NCBI GenBank assembly: GCA_031315865.1
Contig: JALDRJ010000002.1
Span: 1,090,001 to 1,154,000 of the forward strand
DNA length: 64,000 nucleotides
Reading direction: 5' to 3'
Source: Nitrospirales bacterium
GTDB taxonomy: Bacteria > Nitrospirota > Nitrospiria > Nitrospirales > UBA8639
The notes beneath the pieces were generated by a model that was not told the origin of the DNA, searched no databases, and was given only the letters and a program-made list of their open reading frames with translations. Made by a program: the position numbers and the translations under genes. Positions 16,804-25,702 of the stretch are shown here, piece by piece (position 1 is the stretch's first letter; every line of letters starts with the position of its first letter).

Positions 16804-16998
16804 ATGATACCAGGATTCACAGCAGAACAATCACTTAAGAAGAAAAGTCCGTTCTATCGCAACTCAATTCTCAACGGTTCGTCACGTCTGAACCACAGCG
16901 TGGTTCCAGCAGGAACTTGCTGCAATTACGATAGTGCAGGTAATTGCCTAACGAATAACCCTCCGGGATGTAAGTGTTTTCCACATTGTATGTATTAA
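16804..16998 (+). CDS. small Cys-rich peptide (NPPGCxC family, copy 2), candidate precursor
   Basis: 64 residues with a strong AAAGGAGGAG ribosome site, 146 nt after the PatG-C-like gene. The N-terminal ~35 residues are polar and lysine-bearing with no signal sequence, like a RiPP leader. The tail is Cys-rich: CC at the start, then C-x7-C-x2-N-x-PPGC-x-C followed by FPHCMY. It shares the C-x7-C-x2-N-x-PPGC-x-C spacing with the lipoprotein-like peptide at 10788. Placement and architecture make it the best candidate substrate of the PatA-like protease. It is not known whether it is modified, and no YcaO, radical-SAM or lanthipeptide enzyme is nearby. Confidence 0.7.
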   Translation: MIPGFTAEQSLKKKSPFYRNSILNGSSRLNHSVVPAGTCCNYDSAGNCLTNNPPGCKCFPHCMY

Positions 16999-17071
16999 CC
17001 GAATTATAGTGTAACTCGACAAATTTGGGTTCCCCTCAGGGTGGCTGACGCACCGATTCTGAAAACTGTTA

Positions 17072-17093
17072 GGGTCAGACATTGTTCTGACCC
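17072..17093. repeat. hairpin, REP- or terminator-like
   Basis: Perfect 8-bp stem GGGTCAGA / TCTGACCC with a 6-nt loop, 75 nt after the peptide gene. No U-tract follows. It sits in a 370-bp gap that otherwise holds only the upstream region of the RelE/ParE module. Confidence 0.4.
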
Positions 17094-17293
17094 CACCCCG
17101 CCGATCGAGACGGTGTTGAACCCTATCGGATTCAGAGAGGTCACCCCCAAACAAGAGTAGAAAGTATTGCGTAAGGTCATGACCGGTATAGCCTCGTCCC
17201 GTCTTGCGGCTTGTGCGTCCCGGCTCACGTTTCCCGTATTTCCTGCCCTTTGAATCATCCCGCTCGATAGATAGGAGTTAGTTACAAATGCCA

Positions 17294-17315
17294 AAATGTT
17301 CTCTTTTGAACATTT
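17294..17315. promoter_or_regulatory. inverted repeat upstream of toxin-antitoxin operon, candidate operator
   Basis: AAATGTTC / GAACATTT with a 6-nt spacer, 57 nt before the antitoxin start. Toxin-antitoxin operons are usually repressed by the antitoxin binding such a palindrome; assignment is by position. Confidence 0.45.
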
Positions 17316-17371
17316 GTGTGTTTTGTGGTAATCTGAGAGAAGCCAATGTTTGCTAAAGGAGTTCACAAAAT

Positions 17372-17635
17372 ATGAGCCGACTCTCCATTGAATTGACTGA
17401 GGAACAGCATCAACGCCTGAAAGCTATGGCAGCATTGCAAGGCAAGAGCATTAAGGACTACGTCCTTGAACGATCGCTCCCGGATTTACCGGATCGTCAT
17501 TCTATGACCGATGAAGAAGTCCTATACCAGCTTGAACAATTTCTCAAACCTCGGATTGAAGCCGCTGAACGCGGTGAGCGTGCTTCCCGAACTCCTCAAC
17601 AAATCCTCGCTGATGTTCAGCAGGATTTAGATTGA
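17372..17635 (+). CDS. RelB/ParD-like antitoxin
   Basis: 87 residues. N-terminal beta strand plus helices (RLSIELTEEQHQRLKAMAAL, then GKSIKDYVLERSL) fit a ribbon-helix-helix DNA-binding domain; the acidic C-terminal half would wrap the toxin. AAAGGAG precedes the ATG. Its TGA overlaps the toxin ATG by one base (TGATG). Confidence 0.8.
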   Translation: MSRLSIELTEEQHQRLKAMAALQGKSIKDYVLERSLPDLPDRHSMTDEEVLYQLEQFLKPRIEAAERGERASRTPQQILADVQQDLD

Positions 17636-17943
17636 TGCTTTCTTATGATTTAACGCCAGCTGCTGAGGTAGACCTTGAAGAGATTGCCCGTTACACGACG
17701 CTGGAATGGGGACCGGAACAAGCCACACGCTACATCGACAAACTCCACGAATGTTTTCAAAAGATTGCGAAACAGCGAGTCACAGGTAAAACATTTTCCA
17801 AGCGCTTTCCGAACCTATTCGTGACTCGTTGTGAACATCATTACATGTTTTATCTGCATGTGAATCAAACTAAGCCTGTCATCATTGCTGTACTACACGA
17901 ACGCATGGATATGCTTGCCCGTCTTAAAGACCGTTTAGATTGA
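17635..17943 (+). CDS. RelE/ParE family toxin
   Basis: 102 residues with the RelE/ParE layout: YDLTPAAEVDLEEIARYT, then WGPEQATRYIDKLHECFQKIA, then a FVTRCEHHYMFYL strand and VIIAVLHERMDMLARLKDRL at the end, a typical ParE C-terminus. ParE-type members poison gyrase, RelE-type cleave mRNA on the ribosome; the AVLHERMD end favours ParE. Translationally coupled to the antitoxin. The pair lies between the peptide cassette and the second TpsA. Confidence 0.85.
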   Translation: MLSYDLTPAAEVDLEEIARYTTLEWGPEQATRYIDKLHECFQKIAKQRVTGKTFSKRFPNLFVTRCEHHYMFYLHVNQTKPVIIAVLHERMDMLARLKDRLD

Positions 17944-18136
17944 TGGCTGACCATAAGCATATGCCTTTCCGCAGATAAACATCCCACAGCCAGACCGCAG
18001 AACGCTATACTCATATCTCCTTTTTCGCATCTCGTTTCCATCTGCCTGCTGACGTCTGACGTCTCTCCCTCATCACTTGTCGTTTCCACATGCCCTCATG
18101 TAGGCTATAGTCCTTCGTGAGTAAGGAAACGGTGTC

Positions 18137-21079
18137 ATGAAGACTTGCCATCTCCCCAATCCGAAACGCTCTGGACTCTTTCCCTTACTTGTTCTCGTAT
18201 CCTCTGTTATCACGCTGCCTTGCCTCTCAACATCCGCCTCGGCGCAAGTCGCCACGAATATTACGCCATCTGGACTCGCTACGAACGTGGCTCCTCCCAA
18301 TGGGCCCGTCACCGATATCACTGGGGGCACACGACCAAAGACTACGCAGGGCATTCCCGGCCCGAACCTCTTTCATAGTTTTGGAGAGTTTCATGTCGGA
18401 GCAGGCGATGTCGCGAATTTCTTGAATGACCGCGGCCTGCCAACCCAAAACATCTTGAGCAGGGTCACGGGCGGCAATCCATCCAATATATTCGGCAGGA
18501 TTCAGACGACAGATTTTCAAGAAGCCAATCTCTTTCTGATCAATCCGCAAGGAATCGTCTTCGGTCCCAACGCGTCGCTCGATATCGGTGGCGCCTTCTA
18601 CGCCAGCACCGCCAATCGGGTGATGCTGGAAGACGGGCGTGTGTTTACTGCCATACCAGGTTCAGAAGACGCGCTGCTTACTGCCGCCTCGCCGGAAGCG
18701 TTTCACTTCCTGGGAAATACTTCACCCGTTCTCGCGCCGGACGCCGAAGCCGCGATTCTTGTCCAGGGATTCGAGTCGCTACAAGGCAGTGGGGTATCGT
18801 TCATCGGCCGCGAGGCCACCGCGAATCAACACACGGTGGAAGGCGTCACAATCAGGAACGGGACCGTGCAGACTCCGAACGGAGCGGTCAACATCGTGAG
18901 CATTGGCGGTCCGCAAGCAGCCGATGTGGCCCATGTCTCCGTCGATAAAACAACACTCGACGCGAGCGGAATCAACGCGCAAGACGGGCCGACCCAAGAT
19001 TCTCCCTCGTTGGGCGGCATCGCGATCAACCAGGGAGCTACGATCGTGACCAGTGGAACTCGCGGAGGCATTATTACGATTCGGGGTGGAGATCTCACGA
19101 TAGAGGACGCGAACATCGCAGCCAATATAACGGACATCTCGGCCAATGATTCAATGATAGTCGCCGGCAGGGGCATCGACATTGACGTCACGAATGGTGT
19201 GTCGATCACCAAAAGCGCCCGCCTCGAAACCAACGTTACTGAAACAGCCCCCCAAGGAGTAGAATCTGGAGGGATTCGCATCGATGCTGGCCATGTCGAA
19301 ATTCTGGGTGACCCGGAAGCGGCCATAGAAGATCGAACAGGAATACGATCCGAAGTGCTCCCAAATAGTCCAGGAGACCAAAGCGGAGACATCCACATAA
19401 CAACCGGATCAGCGCGAATGCGTGGCGCGGTGCTCCAAACAAGCGGAAATGGTTCCGCAGATGGAGGAAGTATCATCCTGAATGTCGGAGATGACCTTAT
19501 ATTGGAAGAGAGCGCTCTACTCCAGTCACAAACATTCGGGTTGGGCAAGGCTGGGGATATCGATATCATCGTTCAAGACGGGCAGATCATTAATAGAGGA
19601 AACATCACAGCTCAGTCAGTGGCAGTGGCAGGCGGTGGAGGAGGGGGCAATATCAGTATCACAGTCGGCAAAGAAATCTTGTCTGGAGGAATCACAACCT
19701 TTGAGGGTGGAGATATTTTGTTAGATGAACGCGGAGGCATCTCCACCTTTCTTGCGCAAGGTGGGCAAGGAGGGAATATCGACATCAAAGCCAAAAATTT
19801 GGATTTACGAGATAGTGGTAGAGTCGACGTTCAGTCATTCTTTTCTCCCATCTCCGATCAGACCACTGGAAGTCTGACCATTGACCTCACTGGAAATCTG
19901 AATATGCGTGGTGCTGGAAGCGGAATTGGTGAGCAAAGTGAGATTACGGTCATCTCTCGAGGGGGAAGTCCTTCAGGCGGAGCCACGATTACGGCGCAGG
20001 AAGTGAACATCGGTGCGTTTAGTACCATCAGCACGCAAAGTCAGAACGAAGGGAGGGGCGGGGACTTAACGATCAGCGCCGATACATTACGTGTCGCAGA
20101 CGGCGGTTCCATCACCTCGAGCTCAGGCAATCCCTTCTTTATTGCCGGCTTTGCCCCGCCGTCTGCATCCATCGGCGACGCTGGAGATATTGCTCTTGAT
20201 GTGAATGGGCCTCTGGTCATCAGCAACGGCGGCGAAATCCAGGCCAGCACAAGCTCTGATGGCAATGGAGGAACGATCAATATTGTGGCCGATCAGGTGA
20301 GCCTGGCCGGTGGATCGACCATTTCCGCCAACAGCACGTCCAGGAAGCCTGAAGCCGGTACTGCCGGATCTATCGATGTCACGGCCAACGGGACGATTCA
20401 AGTCTCTGACAGCTCCCTGTCGACGAATGCCGCGAATGCGCTGGGTGGAAACATCGAGCTCACAGCCGGTGATCTCATTTACATCACCAACAGTGATGTG
20501 ACAACCCAAGTGCTGGAAGGTTCGGCTACTGCGGGCGAGATCGACATCGACCCCGATTATGTGATCATCCAACGCAGCAACATCTTAAGCACGGCCGTCT
20601 TTGGCGATGGAGGACCGATCACCATCACGGCCAATGCCGCAATCTTAGTCGATCCCACGAGTGTCTTAGATGCTTCGTCGCAATTTGGCGGGGCCGGAAT
20701 CATCAATATTCAAGCGCCGATTCAAGAGTTGAGCGGCACGATCGTCCCCTTGCCCGCGAAAATCACGAACGTGACGAGTCTCTACGGGGAGGCTTGCGCT
20801 TCACAGAAAAACGGGCGGTTCAGCAGCTTTGTCAAAACGACGGATTCTGCACTCTCTCCAATGCCAAGAGGATTACTCACCAGCCCCTTAGCCTTCGATA
20901 TCGAGGGCTCTTCACAGCCTGCCTCTCGCCACGCCAAAACATCCGCCACTTCTTCGCGGCTGACTCACGATTCTCCAGAGATGACCGGATTCCCGATCTG
21001 GAAAATCAAGACCGGCACCCTTCCCATCCTACCGTTTCAGGTCTGTGCCCGAACGGAAGACTATAGCCAATCCCATTAA
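18137..21079 (+). CDS. filamentous haemagglutinin-type exoprotein (TpsA), copy 2
   Basis: 980 residues. Signal peptide to about SASAQ; then a TPS domain with NLFHSFGEFHVGAGD, NILSRVTGG and NPQGIVFGPNASLDIGGAF; then a long beta-helix of Gly/Asn/Ser/Thr-rich repeats. It ends with a Cys-containing block (YGEACASQKNGRFSSF) like that of copy 1 and a short hydrophobic tail. The whole protein is paralogous to TpsA 1 but its gene is markedly GC-richer. AAGGAAACGG lies before the ATG. Proteins of this kind are exported through a TpsB barrel and act as adhesins or surface-layer components. No TpsB gene is visible. Confidence 0.9.
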   Translation: MKTCHLPNPKRSGLFPLLVLVSSVITLPCLSTSASAQVATNITPSGLATNVAPPNGPVTDITGGTRPKTTQGIPGPNLFHSFGEFHVGAGDVANFLNDRGLPTQNILSRVTGGNPSNIFGRIQTTDFQEANLFLINPQGIVFGPNASLDIGGAFYASTANRVMLEDGRVFTAIPGSEDALLTAASPEAFHFLGNTSPVLAPDAEAAILVQGFESLQGSGVSFIGREATANQHTVEGVTIRNGTVQTPNGAVNIVSIGGPQAADVAHVSVDKTTLDASGINAQDGPTQDSPSLGGIAINQGATIVTSGTRGGIITIRGGDLTIEDANIAANITDISANDSMIVAGRGIDIDVTNGVSITKSARLETNVTETAPQGVESGGIRIDAGHVEILGDPEAAIEDRTGIRSEVLPNSPGDQSGDIHITTGSARMRGAVLQTSGNGSADGGSIILNVGDDLILEESALLQSQTFGLGKAGDIDIIVQDGQIINRGNITAQSVAVAGGGGGGNISITVGKEILSGGITTFEGGDILLDERGGISTFLAQGGQGGNIDIKAKNLDLRDSGRVDVQSFFSPISDQTTGSLTIDLTGNLNMRGAGSGIGEQSEITVISRGGSPSGGATITAQEVNIGAFSTISTQSQNEGRGGDLTISADTLRVADGGSITSSSGNPFFIAGFAPPSASIGDAGDIALDVNGPLVISNGGEIQASTSSDGNGGTINIVADQVSLAGGSTISANSTSRKPEAGTAGSIDVTANGTIQVSDSSLSTNAANALGGNIELTAGDLIYITNSDVTTQVLEGSATAGEIDIDPDYVIIQRSNILSTAVFGDGGPITITANAAILVDPTSVLDASSQFGGAGIINIQAPIQELSGTIVPLPAKITNVTSLYGEACASQKNGRFSSFVKTTDSALSPMPRGLLTSPLAFDIEGSSQPASRHAKTSATSSRLTHDSPEMTGFPIWKIKTGTLPILPFQVCARTEDYSQSH

Positions 21080-21130
21080 ATTCCAATGCATGGACATCTA
21101 CTCACCCCGCGCGATGACATGGAGTCGCGC

Positions 21131-22936
21131 TCAGAGCGGCCACGCCCACAGCAAAGTCGGGATGGACACGATGACGATAAGAATTTCCAATGGCAAGCCC
21201 ATCCGCCAGTAGTCCCCGAATCGATACCCTCCCGGCCCCATGACCAGAAGATTGTTCTGATGGCCGATAGGCGTCAGAAACGCACATGAGGCTCCGATGG
21301 CCACGGCCATCAAAAACGGGTCCGGGTTCACTCCGAGTTCTTGAGCCAGCGCCCAAGCGAGCGGAGCCATCACGACGGCTGTGGCCGCGTTGTTCATGAT
21401 GTCCGACAACGTCATCGTCAACACCAAGATCATGGCGAGGATCGCCACAGGAGGAAGGCCCGTGGTTACGCTGACCAGCGACTCTGCGATAATGGCCGTC
21501 GCACCGCTGACTTCTAACGCGTTTCCGATGGGAATCATGGCGCCGATCAACACAATGACCGGCCAGTCCACGGAATCATAGATATCCCGCGGCGGCACCA
21601 TGTTCATCATCACCATCAGCACCGCCGCGAGCAGCAGCGCGACCGGCAAAGCTAACAGCCCAAGAGTGGCGCTGACAATGGCGAGCACGAATAGTGCCGA
21701 TGAAAGCCAGGCCTGAGATGTTTCTCGAATTTTTATCCCACGTTCAGCCAGCGGAAGGCACCCGAGCGAGGAGATCACTTCGACCACTTGCTCTTTTTCC
21801 CCTTGCAGAAGCAGCACATCGCCGGCCCGGAATCGAAAAGACTTCAACCGGCCACGATAAGGTTTTCCCTGCCGGGACACGGCAAGCAGCATGATGCCAA
21901 ACCGTGAACGCAATTGAAGGGTATCCGCCATTCTCCCTACCAGCCACGAACGGTTCGGCGGAATGACGGCTTCCATGAGCACCTGGTCTTTGGGGATCAC
22001 GGATTTGGCTTCTCCGTTTTCCTCGACTTCTTCTTTCGGTTGCGTTCCGGCCAGTTCGAGCTTGAGCGTCTCGACGAACTTTTTAATCCCTTGCGGCCCC
22101 GCCTCGATCACGAGAATATCGCCTTCTTGAATGCCCTCGCGCCACACGGCTCCTCGAATAGACTGATCTCCACGGATGAGCCCGACAATCAGCGCTTCCG
22201 TGTTTTCGGTGATTTTTTCGAGCTCTGTCAGTGATTGGCCGATCGCCTTGGAATCCTTGGTGACGCGAACTTCCGTGATGTAATCCTTGATCTGAAACAA
22301 CTCCTTCGGCGCGCTGTGTTTGCGTCTGGCCTCCGGAATGAGACGCCATCCAATCACGGTCACAAAGACAAGGCCAAGACTGGCGACGACCGCCCCGACC
22401 GGAGAGAAGTCAAACATCTTAAAGGCGGACCCGGCGATGTCATGACGATACGACGCGACAATAATATTTGGCGGCGTCCCGATCAGGGTCACCATGCCCC
22501 CGAGAATGGTGCCAAACGCGAGGGGCATCAGCACAATGGCCGGCGAACGCTTCGCTTCCTCCGATGTTTGAATGGCCACGGGCATGAGAAGGGCGAGCGC
22601 CCCCACATTGTTCATAACCGTGGAAAGAATCGCGCCGAGCCCTGACAACACCGCGATGTGAAGCGAGGGAGAACGCAGAGCGAGTTTGACGTAATTCGTG
22701 ACGAAATCGACTGCGCCGGTGTTACTCAACGCCCGGCTGATGATTAACACCGCGGCGACGGTCACCGTGGCCGGATGTCCGAACCCTTGAAACGCATCGC
22801 GCGGCGCAACAACGCCAAGGGTGGCGCCAACCGCGAGCGCCCCCACAGCCACGACGTCGTACCGCCATCGCTCCCAGATCAGAAGGACAAAAATGACGCC
22901 TAACAGGCTCAGCAAGATAATCTGGTCAGCGGTCAT
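21131..22936 (-). CDS. SLC13-family permease with two TrkA-C domains
   Basis: 601 residues. Two hydrophobic halves of about five to six helices each flank a cytosolic insert (roughly residues 205-400) with two TrkA-C (RCK-C)-like modules, seen in ITEVRVTKDSKAIGQSLTEL and LMEAVIPPNRSWLVGRMADTL. Conserved helix-turn motifs TPPNIIVA and FLTPIGHQNNLLVMGPGGY are those of the divalent anion:Na+ symporter family. Members move sulfate, dicarboxylates or similar anions; the substrate here is not determinable, sulfate being a common guess. GAAGG precedes the ATG. It is convergent with TpsA 2. Confidence 0.88.
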   Translation of the reverse strand: MTADQIILLSLLGVIFVLLIWERWRYDVVAVGALAVGATLGVVAPRDAFQGFGHPATVTVAAVLIISRALSNTGAVDFVTNYVKLALRSPSLHIAVLSGLGAILSTVMNNVGALALLMPVAIQTSEEAKRSPAIVLMPLAFGTILGGMVTLIGTPPNIIVASYRHDIAGSAFKMFDFSPVGAVVASLGLVFVTVIGWRLIPEARRKHSAPKELFQIKDYITEVRVTKDSKAIGQSLTELEKITENTEALIVGLIRGDQSIRGAVWREGIQEGDILVIEAGPQGIKKFVETLKLELAGTQPKEEVEENGEAKSVIPKDQVLMEAVIPPNRSWLVGRMADTLQLRSRFGIMLLAVSRQGKPYRGRLKSFRFRAGDVLLLQGEKEQVVEVISSLGCLPLAERGIKIRETSQAWLSSALFVLAIVSATLGLLALPVALLLAAVLMVMMNMVPPRDIYDSVDWPVIVLIGAMIPIGNALEVSGATAIIAESLVSVTTGLPPVAILAMILVLTMTLSDIMNNAATAVVMAPLAWALAQELGVNPDPFLMAVAIGASCAFLTPIGHQNNLLVMGPGGYRFGDYWRMGLPLEILIVIVSIPTLLWAWPL

Positions 22937-23271
22937 ATGTCGTACCTTCGTATCATCCCTGCCTTCACAAGCAGCAGATAAACGTACGGCCGATCAGGGG
23001 TTGGTTGATAAGGGAATCCCTACGATGTGTAGAGCATTGAAGGGGAGTGTATGTTGTCTGAACTTTTCGGGCAACTATTTGGACAGAAAAATGCCGGGGA
23101 CGCCCAGACGTCGAACATTCGGAAATCATGAACGTCTCACCGAATAATTGACGGCCACGAAAGGCCAGTAGGCACGGATTCAGAAGGTCGGAAAATGAGG
23201 GGATACCTACTGAACGCAGAATGTCCACGCCACATGTCGAGAATCAATGTGGCCCAACACTCCTCTGATGA
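22937..23271. other. 335-bp gap, nothing recognised
   Basis: Between the SLC13 permease and a small zinc-ribbon gene. Mixed composition; no frame with a ribosome site and no strong hairpin noticed. It should contain the permease promoter. Confidence 0.5.
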
Positions 23272-23496
23272 TCAGGCGGATAACCGTGCCACTGGAGTGC
23301 GCGGGGCTCTCCGGAGCCGTTTACGGAAAGGAAGAACTTCCGCCTTGAAACCCGAACGATGTTTATTGATCGTCGGATCAACGAGATTTCCACACATCAC
23401 GCATCGCAGGGCTTTAATCCATAATTCTCCAGGCCCCCCTTTGATGTCCAAACAATTATCCACCACCATGAGTCCGCTGCATCGTGTACAGTTCAT
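23272..23496 (-). CDS. small zinc-ribbon protein
   Basis: 74 residues with a very strong AAGGAGG ribosome site. CTRCSGLM at residues 3-10 and CVMCGNLVDP about 25 residues later form a CxxC...CxxC zinc ribbon; the C-terminal part is Lys/Arg-rich (FRKRLRRAPRTP). Similar small ribbons are frequent singletons in Nitrospira-like genomes; function unknown, perhaps nucleic-acid binding or regulatory. Confidence 0.75.
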   Translation of the reverse strand: MNCTRCSGLMVVDNCLDIKGGPGELWIKALRCVMCGNLVDPTINKHRSGFKAEVLPFRKRLRRAPRTPVARLSA

Positions 23497-24003
23497 ATCA
23501 GTACCTCCTTCGTGAAAGCTTCCTGCCTTCCCACTGTTTTTCTCACGATCTTTGGCTTTGCGTAATACTCACAATCATTGAGTGGAATTGTGTCACAGGA
23601 ATGTGCGTAGATTTCGCTTTAGCCATTGATGCCTCCATAATCAACTAGCTAATGCATCACTCATGCCAGAAGGGTTGGCATGAAATGTTCTTACGATCGC
23701 CACAATCATGTGGCCTTACTTAGAGTTCAAGGACGGAAAACCTGATAGAAAATAAAGGCAGGATTAATAGAAAACAAATGCGGGAGAAAGGAGATATAAT
23801 TTATGATTTTATCAGAGTATTAAAAAACATTCAAAGCAATAAATAATATGATATCGCAACTCTGATACCCTGTTTCACATCATTCCATGTGAATGTATCT
23901 GTGACACAGGATTGATGATCGAGCATAAAACAAATGGCAAATAAAAACAAGGGTTCACATGATATTTTTTTGGCAGTATGTGGGACATTTTGACACTCAT
24001 TCT
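23497..24003. other. 507-bp AT-rich gap
   Basis: No gene recognised. It becomes distinctly AT-rich from about 23740 to 24000. It separates the zinc-ribbon gene from the stop of the methyltransferase gene. A short ribosome-site-like AGGAG followed by an ATG near 23800 leads to only a few codons. Confidence 0.5.
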
Positions 24004-25086
24004 CTAGACAAAGTGTAGGCTAGGCCAATCAGGTAGATCTTTTGTTCTGAATACATGAACATCAAAGCTACTGCCTAATCGTGCCATGCTCGTCAATTGT
24101 TCGATTTCTGACTCTGCCTGCCGGCGATCTTGAACATGATCTGCGTATCGATCAATTCCAAGACATTTTAACCACGTTCCCTGACGCATTCTTGTGGCAC
24201 AGTTTAACCCAACCTTACCGGCGGCCTGCTGGAGCGCCGTAAAATCGACATCAGCCGTCAGATCTTGCTCGCCAACATAGTCAAAAGGGTCAAAAGTTTG
24301 TCTTTGCGCTCGAAATGACCGCAATGTTCCATTTCGCCGTTGATAGGAATAGACCTGCTCCGCTTCATCTCCATAGTCAATCAGCACCAACCACCCCTTC
24401 GAAATCAGCTTGGCGATTGCACGAAGAAAACTCTCGAGTTCCAAACATATTTCAGCGACTTGTCCTCTACCTAGACTGATGTTTTCACCTTGAAGCCGTT
24501 CAGCCAGCAGAGGCGTTGAGGGCGAATCCGGCCATTCGATCAATTCCCCGTCACCGCCTACCCCAACGTAGAGTTCCAACAGATGGCCAGACCCATCACC
24601 CATCACCCGATGGACTGGTAAAGCATCCAACACTTCATTGCCGAGGACGAAGGTTGGAGCGGGATCAAGGTCATCTGCCTTTTCAATAGACCTGAGGCCC
24701 CGTTGGCGCTGCAAGGTTCTCAGCGCGGGGCTCGTTTCCACAATGACGTAGTCTCGAGCGGATGGGAAGTAGGAGAGGATATTGGCTGCAAGCTCTCCGG
24801 TCCCTCCTCCGAATTCTACGATTCGCAACTGTTCGCCCAGCGTATCTTCCGCCTGTTGAATAGCCAGGTAGAGAGTGAACGCAAAGGCGTGGTACATGGC
24901 GTTGGTATTAAATTGACCATTGGGACGACCGATGATCGGGCCTTTTGTATAGAACCCATGCCTGGGATGATAGAGGGCCAAGTCCATGAAGTCTCTGAAC
25001 GTGAGTGGCCTGTTCTTCGTGATCTTGTCTTTAATTATTTGCCCTAAAGATGTGGGGTGGCGGTGCAGATCGACTGGAGTCCTCAC
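24004..25086 (-). CDS. MidA/NDUFAF7-type SAM-dependent methyltransferase
   Basis: 360 residues. The N-terminus carries LTFRDFMDLALYHPRHGFYT and the SAM-binding loop IVEFGGGTGELAANIL, then VIVETSPALRTLQ, all hallmarks of COG1565/Methyltransf_28. The eukaryotic member NDUFAF7 dimethylates an arginine of complex I subunit NDUFS2; bacterial ones are presumed protein arginine methyltransferases (substrate inferred). The start codon is GTG. It is a single gene on the minus strand, 143 nt downstream of the small exported protein gene. Confidence 0.87.
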   Translation of the reverse strand: MRTPVDLHRHPTSLGQIIKDKITKNRPLTFRDFMDLALYHPRHGFYTKGPIIGRPNGQFNTNAMYHAFAFTLYLAIQQAEDTLGEQLRIVEFGGGTGELAANILSYFPSARDYVIVETSPALRTLQRQRGLRSIEKADDLDPAPTFVLGNEVLDALPVHRVMGDGSGHLLELYVGVGGDGELIEWPDSPSTPLLAERLQGENISLGRGQVAEICLELESFLRAIAKLISKGWLVLIDYGDEAEQVYSYQRRNGTLRSFRAQRQTFDPFDYVGEQDLTADVDFTALQQAAGKVGLNCATRMRQGTWLKCLGIDRYADHVQDRRQAESEIEQLTSMARLGSSFDVHVFRTKDLPDWPSLHFV

Positions 25087-25126
25087 TTTAAGTATTTGGG
25101 TTCGCTAGACTAGCCAAGTGCGATGG

Positions 25127-25166
25127 CAAAAAAAAGGAAGAACCCCTCGATGGAGCTCTTCCCTTT
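25127..25166 (-). terminator. intrinsic terminator after the 25.2-25.6 kb gene
   Basis: Stem GGAAGA...CC / GG...TCTTCC (25136-25162), followed on the minus strand by a run of eight T. It ends the transcript of the small exported protein gene before the methyltransferase. Confidence 0.7.
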
Positions 25167-25229
25167 TCTCTGCTTAAATTTCTTTTCGACCTTTTGGACC
25201 GACTATTATCTATCTTGGAACGGCGAAGA

Positions 25230-25574
25230 TTATTGTATCACCGTCGAAGTCGCTCCACCTGGATTGATGGGTACCTTATTCAAGGGGCCCTCAACTTCCG
25301 GCAACCGACCTGCGCCCATCGACTTTTTAACGCGCATTCTGTTGGGGTCTGACACATCATTCACGATGGCTGAATCATAAGACATCGTGGATGCTTGGAG
25401 ATCGCTGGCATTCGTTTGCCCTTGATCATAAGCCGTGGCTTGCCCCGTTGCAGGGGATTTGCCTTTAGCAGGATAGCCGGGATGCTTAGGAAGCAACGCT
25501 GGGTTGGCACATGCCAAAGAAACTGCGAGCAGGGTGGCACCCATCGCGCCAAAAATAATTCCAATCGCTTTCAT
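25230..25574 (-). CDS. small exported protein, unknown function
   Basis: 114 residues. Signal peptide MKAIGIIFGAMGATLLAVSL with a likely cut near ACA|NP. The mature part is polar and Pro/Gly/Ser-rich without cysteines, with no recognised domain. AAAGGAG precedes the ATG and a clear terminator follows, so it is a well-defined monocistronic gene of an exported, probably disordered protein. Confidence 0.7.
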   Translation of the reverse strand: MKAIGIIFGAMGATLLAVSLACANPALLPKHPGYPAKGKSPATGQATAYDQGQTNASDLQASTMSYDSAIVNDVSDPNRMRVKKSMGAGRLPEVEGPLNKVPINPGGATSTVIQ

Positions 25575-25702
25575 AAGTCCACTCCTTTGTTATAGACAGG
25601 TTAACAATGGAAAAACTGTATAGAGCTTGGCCTTCATCTCACTTTAAGGAAAGGAATAATATTCCTAACTCCATATCTCTGTCAAGCCAAGGCAATTCCC
25701 GT

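Noticed and set aside
17944-18136. Possible small gene between the toxin and TpsA 2
   Set aside because: Only a shadow frame is present, with no ribosome site and no domain; the gap fits a promoter.
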